Of a stretch of 64,000 bases of DNA, positions 12,745 to 25,298 are shown piece after piece; the stretch's first letter is position 1, and every line of letters begins with the position of its first letter. Both the position numbers and the translations under genes were made by a program. The stretch is from Taenia hydatigena (lineage: Eukaryota; Platyhelminthes; Cestoda; Cyclophyllidea; Taeniidae), in the NCBI GenBank assembly GCA_036345935.2, contig JADWOT020000003.1:20478509-20542508 (forward strand). Direction: 5' to 3'. The notes under the pieces were generated by a model. The model was given only the letters and a program-made list of their open reading frames with translations, made no database searches and was not told where the DNA came from.

Positions 12745-15700
12745 GCAGTAGGAGGATAGAGGAATGGAGGCTGACATAGGGCTAATACCAGCCCTATGTG
12801 ACTAATCCAGAGTCCTTTGGCTGTAAACGCGCATTGATAGGTCTGGCACCTGTACCAAAGTCAAACCCAAAACCTGTGTCATGGCAGCTTAGCCTTTTGA
12901 AGGTCACTGAGTCAAGGTCGCTTGGCAGGAACTGTTTCTGTATTCTCAGTCAGATCTGCACAATCGTTCATTTCATCTGTCTTCAAACAACGCAGAGTGT
13001 ACCATTCCATGATTTAGCTCGTGTAAAACATCTTGACAAGACGGGACTCACGATCACAATGTTAAATTACTGAGGGTGTTGTGATTATCATTTCATTAAT
13101 GACCCCTCATCTCTACATCTGCGTGTGTGATGCAACCGATCTGTGTATCTGTGTGTGGGGGATACGAGTACGAGACCCGTGAGAAAGGAAACAGGCGTGG
13201 GATGAGACTTCTGCTGTGCCCTGTCAACCTGACATGTAGCCATTTACAACTCCCCTCCTCTCCCACAAAGCTTCAACCTCCTGGCTTCTATCAAGTCCGC
13301 AATCAATTCTATCTCCATTATTCCCTGCATGAATAGCTATTTATGAGAGTTGATTAAGCAGACTTTACTATAAAAATTTTCCCCAACATGTGAGTTTGTT
13401 GCAAAAAATAAGGATAAGTTAATAAATAAATTACTCCAACCTATTGGAGGATCGTTTACTCACTCGTAAACTTACTAAGTTTTTAAGATTCTAAAAAGGA
13501 GTCATTTATGTGGAATTCGGCATTGACATGATCTGATACTATAAGGCTTATTTTCTGCTTCTTTTAGCACTAACTTCTTTGGTGCTTCTTTAGCGGGGCC
13601 AAATGTCCTCCACCAGAGAAGGCTAGATGCGTAGCTAGAGCGCCAAAAACTGAAAAAGCACCCTTAGTGATGTGCGCAAATAAAATAAGTACCATTCTAC
13701 GACATTGTAAAATGTTGAAATTTTGTGTAATGCTCTCTTGCCATCTCTTTCTCGCCTTCTTGCCCTGACAGTGACACAGTACTGTTTCTCAGGCCCACTT
13801 GTCACAGATCTGTCAGTAGATGAAACTCTTTTCTGGACGCTGCGAATTCGTCCCCGTGTCTGCCGTCAGATGTGAACATATGATAGAGTAAGAAGCATCA
13901 CCATTGCTCACCGGTTCCATCTCGCCACCCCTCCATTTCCCGTCATCCGTTTTGTTGAAAACTACCAAGTTCAAGTCTTTGTGTCCCACTTCGGCGTATA
14001 GGTTAAATCGCCATCCAAAAGCCGGCACCCGCCTTGAGTTTAATGAGGTTTTGAGAGATTGAATTGTTCCATAAAATATTTTCCTGATGCCAAAAGTTTT
14101 ATCGCTCTGACTAAGGAAGGACGAGAGTTTGAAGACGATAACACTCTTGAAATGTGCCGTATAAGATGCAATGTGTAAATGCTTGGTTTACAATTGTTAA
14201 GATTTGTTGTAAATTCAATTCTTTTTAACTTGTCTAGAGAAATCGCGTCTTTGTGATTCATATGTGCGGGGAATCGTTCATTTAGCATGACGACTCCATT
14301 TATTAGATTTTTGTGTTTGTTGCGAGGATCTTCGTAGAATAATTACCAACGCCGCTGGCCGGATTTTGGCCTTTTCTACCAATAACATCACTAGTCGTGA
14401 TTAATTTCTGGATCCTTCGACTGCCGCATAATAACCTTAAAACATGAATTTGTCCTACCTCTGATAAATTATTCTGAATTAAAATGTTGCTTTGTAGCAC
14501 AATACGGCTTGACCATTTGTCAGAAGCTGATTAGGAATGTGCCAAATGCCTATTTCAGCTATCATGGTGTTGTCAGTCATGGACACCTCACAATTGTCCA
14601 GCCTTCCAGCAAACAACTAGATGTTAATGCGGCATCATTCGCATATCATTGTAACGCAGTTTATTGCCGCCGGTACATGCTAGGACACCTGCATGCATAA
14701 TAAACGAGATGGTTGTAAAGAGGAATAACCACAAGAAGGAGGCATGTTGTCACAAATGATTGATATCACTGAGGCCTCTAACTGCGGTGCATATGGCTTT
14801 AAAAGGATCATAAATTGGTGGGGAGGTATAAATCATGCAAGTGGGGTCCAGGTGGGAGCTGTAAAACTCTGTCTCGAGTTGGGAATAATGAAGTTCATTA
14901 ATCCGGGTGTTTTCAGTGGAACACATCGCCCATTTTTCCCACCAAACTTCCTAGCACCTTTGTAGGGCTAACCTAGACTTGATCGTTGATATTGGTGCTT
15001 AGCATAGCTCACATTTGTTATCTCACTAACATATTGGCAACGTTACTTTTATCCATAATGCCTCAACAATTCGCTTTTGCTATTTACAAGATAAAAAATT
15101 GCGTTTGCTCGGCGTTTTTAACTCTTAGACCTACACACAGAACAAGATCTAGTTCTCAGTGACACTGTTGGACGGTATACCTTGTAGTATTCTCGGTCCT
15201 CCCTTAGGTCGTACCATTTTGCAAAACAAGTTATTATCACCACACAAAGGATTTGTTTTAGTCAACACAACATACTCGGTGCTTTAAAAACTCCTCATGA
15301 GTAGAACTATGAAGTTTTATAGAGGTGAGAAGCTGCTTAAACCCTTCGTCTATGGTGCATCTTAGCGACCTTGTTAAAAACTTCCTAAGGGGTTATTGAC
15401 TAACTGGACTATGCTTTCCAAAAAAGCACACTGAATTCCTGCTTTTTATTTGTAGGAACATTTACTCTTTAGAGGGGTAATTTATTAGAGATCTAGTAAA
15501 TGTGTATTCTCAAACCTTAAACCCTACTGTATCGAACACCTCATTCTTCGCTAACAGTAATTTAACTGTGCCGCTTGACCTGCGAACGATGATAAATTGT
15601 TTTGTTGCTACTTCAGTGAAGATTTGAGACACATCACTGCACCTTTTCCTTTTTGCCGTCCTGTTCCCAGTTCAGTGCTATCCAGTCGTCTACCTGGGCT

Positions 15701-18700
15701 TCATTTTAGCCATCTGAAAATTAAATTTGTCATCTTCTATTCTCTTGAAGTAAACGCAATGGTTTATTTGGTAGCGGACGTCTTCCAGCTGTTCAAGAAC
15801 CGCGTAGTTGCAGTCGTTATTTATTTCTTGGAGAGTGTTAACCTCCCATTCCGATTCATTTCCGCTTCAGGCGTCTATAGCATGTTCGTTCCTTCTTTGA
15901 AATTAGAGCTCGGTAACCAATCAAATAAATCAGACTAAGTATTCTTTTGCATTGGATACATTGCCAGTAATGACGAGGTCAGATTCTTCTCTGAGATAGT
16001 GTCAAACCACACCAGTATTGAAGATGGCTTACAAAAGGAGTTGGAGGGCCTTCCCGCAGAGACCGAAGTACAAACTGCAGCTACTAAATACACGGTTCGA
16101 GCATATAAAAGCCGATTTCTTAAAGCTTCTGGAAGATCATCCTTGCTTTTGTGCTCCTAAAATTGTTCTGGGCCTGCACTTTCTAATGATCTTGAATGCA
16201 GGCGTAGCTCTCCTACGGAATAGATTTATTTTGGTGTTAAGTTGAAGAGAGAGCCAAATTTTTATTTCTCTAGAAAAGAGCGATTGAAGGCAAGGGTTTG
16301 TTAGAACCCCCAATGAGCCCGCTCATTTATAGCTGTTGCAGATGCGGATGCTGCTACTGCACTTGTCGTGGTCATAAAGGAGAGGCACTCATAAAAGTTC
16401 CTTTTCGGGATTTTAAGGCAGATTGTACAAAAAATAAGAGCTCGTTTTGTAAGTGAATGCTTCTGGTCAACTTCCCAGCATATAAAATGTAAACCGAGTT
16501 CACTGGTAAGTGTCAAGTGGATGAGAGCTTGGCATGATTACCATAGAGCCTGGTCATCCATAAAATAACGCTGCACTTCCTGACGATGATCCCAGATTCC
16601 CAGTAGTAACAGATAATCCTAGCTAGCGAGTTCTGGTAAGAGTTTTAAACGTGGATTGATTTGGCTTGAGGTTGAGGTGAATGTACCAATTTGGATCAAA
16701 TGCGGCACCCTGTTTACCGCTGGGGAAGTCAGGAGGAGTTCGAAACTGGCATGATCAGATCTCCACCTGCCACAACTTTGTGGAAAAATTTCCAATCGAC
16801 TAGGGAGATCTACGCACAGGATGGTCTTCTTCCTTGGAGAGCATAAAATTGGTGGAAAATAAAGTTTCAAGTTAGACTGATTTCAAGCTCAGCATTTGGT
16901 CAACGCTTAAAAAGATTCAAAATAGATGAATTTGTACCAACCAAAAATAAAAACTGCAATTGTTCATGAATACCTGTGTTGTAATTCACCGTTCCCACAG
17001 AAAGACATAGCTATTGTCCCTTGCAGACACGTGTAGACATCGGTGGGTTTGGGGTTTACGCTTTCGTGGACAAAGGACTCTGCTAATAACCACACGCCGC
17101 TGCATGTACACACACCACCACCGATGTTGCCTGCCGTGTTGATTAACGGTGTCTGGATTGTCTCGCATAATGCAAGTCCGGCGGCTATTAGGAACAGCAA
17201 GAGGATAGTTTGGCATCTAATATTGTACGCGGTACTGCTAAAGCAGCATGGTATGCTATGCGTTTTGATAGAATCCGAAGTCTCTATCTGGCAAGCGATA
17301 GCATTCTGCCGAAACATTAATCATGGGCTCTGACGGGGTTCTGATCAAGATTCTAACATCGTTTTGTATGAACAGTCTTTGGTGTCCAGACGGCTACACC
17401 AGAGAAGGGGACGTTTGATCTGTTGTCTATGATCCCTTTCTCATTACTCTAATCGCTTACGTCCGCGGAGATGCATTTATAATCCCCCATCCCATTGCCC
17501 TCAGCATTTTCACATGCGTGTGTGGGAAAAAGAGATGCAGGCAAGAGGAGAAGGCAGGGAGGAATTTGGTGGCCCATTAGGTGAGTCGCGATATCGCGGG
17601 TGTGAAGTGTGATTTATCTCCGGCTTCAACTTAAAAGGAAGTGCGGCGTCAATTCGCTGCGGCCACTTTTAAGAAGTGTCAAGTGCTAATGGAAATAACC
17701 ACCTACACCAGTCTACAATGGGAATCTGTGTCATCTAGATCAAAGCTAATTAGATCTCCTTGTCCAATGCCGCATTTGTTTTAAAGACTATTACAATCCT
17801 TCTTAAAAAGGCTTGATGGCTGGAATTAACCGAGAAGGTGTTTTTTGTTACACATGTGGTGTCATGATTTCGTTACTCTAGGGCGACGTCAAGGACAAGT
17901 GCCACGCATCCTTTGTCAGATTAGGCTAACTGGGTCGCACCGCTTTTTGTGCTACTGACGGATTTGTCAAGTATCGAAAAATAAAGTGGATGTAAGATGC
18001 TTCTGTCCTAAGGATAGTTACATTTGACCTTCCTCAAGCAGCAGTTGGCTAGTTCAGTCAGATGGGCGGCAATTTCCCCCTAGCTGTGGTAGCAAACTCA
18101 AAATCACAGAAATAGATTAGCCTCAAGGGCTATTGGAAACCCCATTTGTCTTTAATAAAAGGATAAAAGATTTTCCCAAGTGTATTTTCTTGAGGTGCTT
18201 CATCCTATTGAAATTAAAGGAAACTTTTGGATAAATCACTTACCTTTAACAGACTGTCTCTTTGAGACCAATAGTGGGGACTTTTATTGAGATCATTAAG
18301 AAACGTCGGCTGTCCTACCGCTGTGATGTCTAATCAAAGAATTGAGGCTTGCAAAGATAAAATAGACGCAAAAAGCACTTCATTAGGTGGAATTATCTCA
18401 GACATCTCCAAATTAAGAAGTTAGAGCACTCATTATTTCAATTAGGGTTATCACAATTTCGCATCAATTTCCTAAAAATAAAGCGCCCAAGCTTGCTTTG
18501 AGTAGGTTAAACCTCGCAATCAAGGCATTTAGTGAGCTACGTCATTTCCGAAATTTAAGCTGAGACTTGATTTTGTCAAAATTATGCAGGAATGCTAGTT
18601 GTTTTAATAATACGAATTCAGCTAAAAAGCTGCAATTTTACACACGGTGAGTAGGTAGAAAGACCTACTTAAAAGGTTGGCACTCACTTCGGTATACGTA

Positions 18701-19790
18701 ATTCATCCCTATCATCTTTGAGTCTGAAAAATGAAAGACCGTCTATGTAGACAGTACTGCAGCAATTCATTTCCTAGAGTCTAAATTTCCCCATTGAGTA
18801 GGATTTGGTCCTGGAGCACAGCCTTAACTGGGGTCTCAGAGGGCAATCGACAACCGCAGACCAGACATTTTATTGTTCAACCACAAAGCAACTACCGCTC
18901 AAAACCCAAATAATGCAATTCTCCTCCTTAGACTGCAAACGCTTTGCAAATCAACCAATCTGTCTGCGACTACCGTTGCCATAGCCTAACAAGAAAATCA
19001 AATCATCCACTCCTAACACTTACTAGCCATTTATGTGGCTTTCTTTAAAAATAATGAAGCAGTGTGTATACTTTCATACTTTGTCTGTTTTTTACACCTT
19101 GTTTGGGTTTCGCGGGCATTTAAGGGCACGGCTATTGTGTTTCCTCGTAGTGGCGTTGCCTCCGGGCCATGCCAGCCCAGTATTGCCCTTCCCTGTCTTC
19201 AGAGAAGCCTCACAGCGCCACATACGCACTTATTCGTTCAGATTTGGTTGAACTTAAACAACCTTAAAACACTCCTCATGGTGTTGTCAACACGTCTGTA
19301 TTTGCATATCGAATTAGCATAAGTTCGTTCCAATCAGACAGTACCCAAAGGTCAGGTCAAGTAGTAGCTAGGTGCTTAAATTATATTGTGTATGTCCGAG
19401 GTATTTCAGCACGTCCTGGTTTAATACAGCCTATTTAGTTTAAGCAACTATCATTCCTTACTTTTGATACAGAGCTTGTAACTCCCCAAAAAAATTAATT
19501 GCATCTGCCTAACTGAAATAAGACCGGAATATCTGAGTTTTAACCCAAAAATGAGCTTACGTCTGCTTCCAGTCAACTGACCTTTGACCCCACCTGAACA
19601 GGTCAAATCATATTTGTATAAGTATTTATTAATGTTCGGATTGATGAAAATAATTATGAAAGTAGCAAGGCAGACTGAGAATGAGGTGGTGCATGAGAGA
19701 TTCCTCAGTGTCTGGCTCGACAGCCCGTCAATTTAATGCTATGCCGCCTGCCACATTCAATCTGTTGGCCTGTCCACCCACTGGACATGT

Positions 19791-19855
19791 GAGGAGGAGG
19801 AAGAGGAGAGAGGAAAGGGTGGAAAGGAGAAGGGTAGGGGGGAAGGAGCAGCAGT
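19791..19855. repeat. Polypurine tract
   Basis: 29 uninterrupted purines (19791-19819) continue, with rare T breaks, to 19855. A mirror-like GGA-rich tract of this kind can form triplex DNA. No gene lies near it. Confidence 0.8.
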
Positions 19856-20881
19856 AGCATACTAAACATAGAATGTGGTTACAAAATTCTCCAATGGAGG
19901 AAAAGAATCCTAAATTGAGAACTATTTCAAGATGGTCTCGCCAATACCCACTCTTTTTTTATCCATACATTCAATATCTCTCAAGCTCTCAGAAAACTTC
20001 CTAATCACTCATTTATTCCTTCTAAGTGTACACGGACAAAAAATGGGCTTAGCCAATCAGAATTCCCTTCAAATGTTCCTCAATCACTGAATGGTCATGC
20101 GTTGATTCGATATTTAAAATGGACAGTGTTCACCGCTAGTCATTTCAATGGCTCTTTAGTTTCCGCGGGTTTTCACCTCCGTTATTGTGGCATGGCAATG
20201 CTTTTGTGTAGCTTATTAGTCCTTCTACTACCAACATTCAGACACTGTTCAACGTTCGGAGGGTGGACTGGGGTGCCAAATATTGATCGGGGATTTAGTT
20301 CGAGATCGCAATCATTGCCACATAAACGTCAGCATTTACTATTTACGCGCATATTTTAGTGTCACAGTCCATAAATGATGCCTGGGAGATCCAAAAGTGA
20401 TGTTATTAATTTGAAAAGTTGGAAGAATTCTGCAAGTAGCCACAAAATTTCCCGTAATTAAATGCTATTTTCTTTATGAATCAGGGCCTATTTAACCCAG
20501 GTGGCTGTGTCATCGGATTCACTACATCCAATCCTTTCATTTCAATGGATTCCTATTCGTTCCAGATCCTTCATACAGATTCCTTCTTCACCCGCCAGTG
20601 ACTTTTGCAATTAGACTACCTTTAAAATAAAATCATATTAATTTATGTGACCGGTTAAATGAGAAAGGAATAAAATAACGACAGCACTTCATTTACTGCT
20701 TCCAAAATAAATAGGCCACACAAAGTACCCTGACTTCCCATGGATCAGTATCGTTATAGGGGTGTTTCTGGAAAAATAACAAGGGCAGAGAGAATGCACA
20801 GATCACCTTGGGCGACTTTACATTTAAGAGCCAGAGGGAAGGGAGGGGCGTCTTTTTTCTGCTTTTCTTTCTTATCCGGCT

Positions 20882-20891
20882 TGATTGACAG
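20882..20891 (+). promoter_or_regulatory. Perfect PBX-MEIS composite site TGATTGACAG
   Basis: The decamer TGATTGACAG matches the known PBX-MEIS/PREP heterodimer consensus exactly. About 0.1 perfect matches are expected in a window this size. It lies some 31 kb upstream of the only gene, in DNA without a coding region. Function is inferred from the motif alone. Confidence 0.35.
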
Positions 20892-22480
20892 TTCTCACAG
20901 AAAGAGGATATGGGAACAGCCACCACATGAAGTTAATGCAAGTCAGAAAAGGAGGCGTAGTATAAACAAACCTAATTGAATGTATGTTTTTCTGAGGTAG
21001 GTATGAAGGTGGGTAGATGGTAAGACACACTTGGATTGCGTGTTTCAAATTATTTATTGCCACATTTTATTTAAAAATGGAAGGAAAGAAGGTACAGGTT
21101 TTAGGGCTTACAGTGCATTAGAGGTAGTGCAATTAATTTTGCGTCAGTTAAGCTTCCAAATGTTAACGCTAGCGCGAGAACCAACCCAAATCCAAAGGTG
21201 ACAGAGACGGCTCAAATGATTTTGCATTCAATCACGAGGTCACAACCAAACTGCGAGAGGTGACACCTTTGTACGCCTGTGTGTGTTTAGCTTAAAGATG
21301 ACAACTTTACAACCATTGATCTGCCCACCTACCTACTTCCCCTTTGCGAGTTAATAATTTTACTGGTGAGGCTACGTCAGACATCTTAACTACCATGCAT
21401 CTGTATTCATCGTCGAATAAATGTAAAAATGGCAATAACAAACACAGCAGTGCCCATTGTTTTTCGTTCAGACTTTTTAGTAACCATCTGGACCCATCTC
21501 CAGGGAAGAAGAACCCTGCGTAATTGCCATTGTTATAGGGGCGCGAAGAGGCATTTAAACCTCACGTCTTTGTCCCCAAAAATGGCAGCTTGCCGTTCAC
21601 CAATGGTCAGAAGATGTCATCCGAGAAATCAGTTCTGATGCTAATCTTACCACTGATTGGCCTGCTTAATCTTGAAAACGTGCCTCATCAATGAAGACTG
21701 GAGGCAGTTGATTTCTCAAGTGAAAAACCGATACTACTGATTTACGGGTTATTTAATTATGGCGCATTAACGTTGTCTAAAATGTCGGTTTGCATTGACA
21801 ACTGGATCAGTGACAAGCACCTCCAGCAGAGGGACACTTTGCTGAAAAAGTTTTTGTGACTAAAAAGGGATCGATGAGTTGTCCTTTGCCGGATTGTTAG
21901 TGACCCATTGTTTACAGAGGTAATTTGATCAGCGCCGCACCAATTAAATGGTTAACGCAGAATTGCTATAATTTACTCATGTGTTTGCTTATTCATGTAG
22001 GATACATTATTAAGCCCTACATTATACCCTTAAACGCTACTCATACATAAACGTCTCTGTTTCAAAAAATGTGAACGGCAAAAGTGGTTAAATCTACTAT
22101 TTAATTGATAATAAATTTCAAAGTGAGTAACCTTCTCTGGAATTTTATCTCTACAACTTGTAATAAAATTCGCCATATTATTACTGCATTTTAAAAATGA
22201 CGAAAACAATTTGCCCAGTAGACGTGGCTCCCTAGCTATCGTCGATTTGCCACCTATGGAAGGCTCAGGCTTTCTTCACTAATCACCCCGGTGCTTGGCC
22301 CTCATTTTTCTTCCATTTATCGATCCCCCATTGACAGCGTAGGAAACTATCGACAGATGGCATTTGGCCAGTAACTGTCACCATCACTATACTATCAAGG
22401 GGTTTGAGAACAGCTGCTAGGAGGTGGAGATGTTGACGAGTGCTAACAATTTGTGTCTTGGCCGCTATCACTACACGTTA

Positions 22481-22506
22481 GGGAGGGGAGAAGAGAGAGA
22501 GAGAGA
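22481..22506. repeat. Purine/(GA)n tract
   Basis: Continuous purine run ending in a GA repeat. Confidence 0.8.
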
Positions 22507-22597
22507 ACACTTCTCCAACTGTCAGTTAAGACAAGGGGGAGGAGGCGAATGAAACACAAAAAGCCCACAAATTTGCAATGCCAGTGCGTCAGTCTCT

Positions 22598-22612
22598 CAC
22601 ACACACACACAC
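22598..22612. repeat. (CA)n tract
   Basis: Seven CA units, about 90 bp after the GA tract. Confidence 0.85.
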
Positions 22613-24560
22613 GCTGACAAATGATATGCCCTTGCATTCACCCAAGTGATTAAGGCAATTACCTGCCTTGTGGACTCTTTGCTCATCGAAGTCCAAAAGT
22701 GTGACATTCGATTACCAAAATCCTGACTGATATCTCGCCATTTTCACCTGTCAAATTTTAATCGAAACTTCACCAAGATGTTCTGCTTCATAGTGCTGAA
22801 GAACCGCTGTAATGCATTGCAAAAAATTCTCTCGATGCTCTAAAACCCACCTAAACATTCAACTAATAACGGTTTCTTCTGTTTAATTTTATCGTCAGCC
22901 CTTAAGTTTCTTTTGCTTTAAAAGTCTGTAAGATTCCCTTTCACTTGAGGGAACTGCTTCTGAGGAATGAACTGAAAAAAACAATAGTTAGATGCCCACA
23001 TGTAGGTTATAAAGGACTAATTTACCCTTCACTCGTTATTTTATTTCACACTGCATGAGTTTATTTACGAATAAAATGAAAGTGATAATCCTGTCGTCTG
23101 GTTATGGTCAAAGGCAGCACCAGACCAGAAAATTTGGCAGTAGCAGTATTCCGCCTCCCACAATCAAGCATTTAGAAGTCTCTTCGATTTTGATAATTTT
23201 GAGAATTCCCTTTCATGGTGCTTTTGCATTCATACAGAAACAAATCTATTCATACATCCATTTTTTGTGCATTCATTTGTATCCTAGTTGTTTTCAAATT
23301 ATGCTAACTTTAAAACGGAGGGAACGAATGTGGCATGATCGAAGCAGTTTTAGCAATAGAATGTCTACTGTTAAAGCGGAACGTCATTGCTGGCTATATT
23401 CATCACATCTACAAAAAACCTATTTAAGCTCACCCAGATGTAGTCAGTCGGACAGGCGAAATGGACATAAGCGTATTAGAAATGGAATAGAGGTATTTCA
23501 GTATTTGCAGGAGAGTGTGTCTAGTCAAACTCATGTTCGACCCTTCCTCTCTCACAAATATTTGGAAGGGTTAAATGGCGGGGCAAAGGCAGGATTCCGA
23601 CTCCCTTCCTCCCCCTCTGCTAACGCTGTCCCTTTTTTCACTTGTCAAGAGACGTGCACGTGGATGTCTAGCCACATTGCAGTGGCTGTCAGGCCCCCCC
23701 TCTTCTAATCCTCCACCTCACCGTCACCCCCGCTAGCCCTGTCAGATGCGCGTGGCAGACGGATGACGTCCAATAAGTTGTCTAGCGACTGTGAACATCT
23801 GTTGGTGTCGAGTCGTTGAGTCAAACACCCCAATCGATTTGAATAAAAAGAAACACGCATCCACGGCCAACCGCTTGTGACAGAGTAATAAAGTGGCACT
23901 GCTGTTTTAATCATGTGGTTCCCTCAGTGAAGCTTCCGCGATTTCAACTCCAAGCTGGTGGCACCGATCTCTCCTCATGCCATCCAAGCTATTAGCCTCC
24001 AAGATGACTACTTCTTCACTGGCATTTCACAAAACGCATTTAGAGATAACTTTGGTTCATCGTTCCTTGTTGTCTGAGCACTTTTTAAGGGACTCGAATA
24101 AAATCCTTTGTCATCATTTTGTCGAGCGATGGATTTGCTAACATATAAACGCTACTGCATTGAGTGGCCGTGAGTGTCAATGCTGGTTTAAAATATACCA
24201 TTTTAACTGATAAAAGCGGGGAAGGAAGAGAGATTGCACAGATAAGTAAATGATTAATGCTCAGGTTGAAACCATGCCAACGATCATTGTACATTCCCCA
24301 AACGGTGGAGACGGGAGTGATGAGGCACTGCTTATTCACAAAAATAATCATTAAAAGACTACTTCTTCATATCCAACATGATATTTCCCGCAAACTAGCT
24401 TTCCTGTCCTCAAGCATCAGCATGGCGTTGAGACGTGCTTTTCTACACAACAAAAATTCCGGGTGCTTTTAACCCTTTGAGGAGGATAGATAAAAAATCA
24501 AAAGTCAAACTCTTAATTCAACGAATGAGTGATATTTCACTACTTCCAAAGTATTTACGA

Positions 24561-24571
24561 GACACCTGTCA
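24561..24571 (-). promoter_or_regulatory. Near-perfect MEIS/PREP/TGIF dimer site
   Basis: GACACCTGTCA here is, on the minus strand, TGACAGGTGTC. With the next base it matches 11 of 12 positions of the palindromic TALE homodimer consensus TGACAG(G/C)TGTCA. It contains a CACCTG E-box that Snail/ZEB-type proteins could also bind. Only sequence similarity supports it. Confidence 0.3.
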
Positions 24572-25277
24572 TGCCCATGTTGACATTCGGACCCGGAGAA
24601 AATGCTTTCTCATTTGGCCTAAGCTTGAAAGTAGGATGAATCTCACATATGTGAAAGGAAAACTCAATTCGGACATTTTCACAATCTTCATTACTCAATC
24701 ACAGGGCTAAATAAAGTGACTGCGAGGAACTGTTTTGGGTGTGTGTGCAGATGGTAGATTAATGAGTCTTTAGAAGTAATTTATTAACATCTGCCTCCTT
24801 CTCCTCATCCACCTTCACTCGTCGAACCTCGACCAATACCAATTCCGATTCCATCACTTCACTTGTGACCTCCTTATCAATAATTGATGTAGCCTTTATC
24901 AAATTGTGATGAGCAGTTGCACTAAATCGTATCGCAACCAGACCGATTGAGTTTAAAACAATCAAAATGGCGTTGCACTGTTTCCATCAAAAAGGAGCAA
25001 AAAATCGTCATAAAGTGTTCGACCTCTCCAACAGCCATTTAGAAACTGCCATTGTCCTATGAGGATTCAAACCTTGATCAGGATAGAGAGGAAGCTTTAA
25101 CCAACCATGCTGTGGCATAGTGCCATTGGGGAATCCAAATAGTATGTTGGATGTGCGAGTGGAGGAGAGGGGAACCAGGCAAGTTCTCTTCGCGTCGAGA
25201 TATGCACGCATACGAATCGGTGACTGTGTCTGCATGTGTATGAATAACTTTTTTGTGTTTGCAGCTCCTCGACTATG

Positions 25278-25298
25278 AGTGTGTGTGTGTGTGTGTGC
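25278..25298. repeat. (GT)n microsatellite
   Basis: About ten GT units in intergenic DNA. Confidence 0.9.

Larger units (their letters stand above)
6888..19790. other. Gene-free stretch
   Basis: No gene is supported. It holds the CATAAATCA pair (8282-8309), the two GTGATTAATCAC palindromes, a palindromic TCATTAATGA (13093-13102), GATTAAT at 14399, and AAGTGTCAAGTG at 16508 and 17674. TGACAG/CTGTCA cores occur up to 13809 and are then absent until 20886. Confidence 0.6.

Noticed and set aside
12414..18915. 16-mer CAAAACCCAAATAATG shared at 12414 and 18900
   Set aside because: About one to three exact 16-mer pairs are expected by chance in a window of this size; flanks do not align convincingly.
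23055..23708. 217-codon open frame, the second longest in the window
   Set aside because: No recognisable domain, irregular composition and no splice-supported extension; a chance open frame in a 64-kb animal sequence is the simpler reading.
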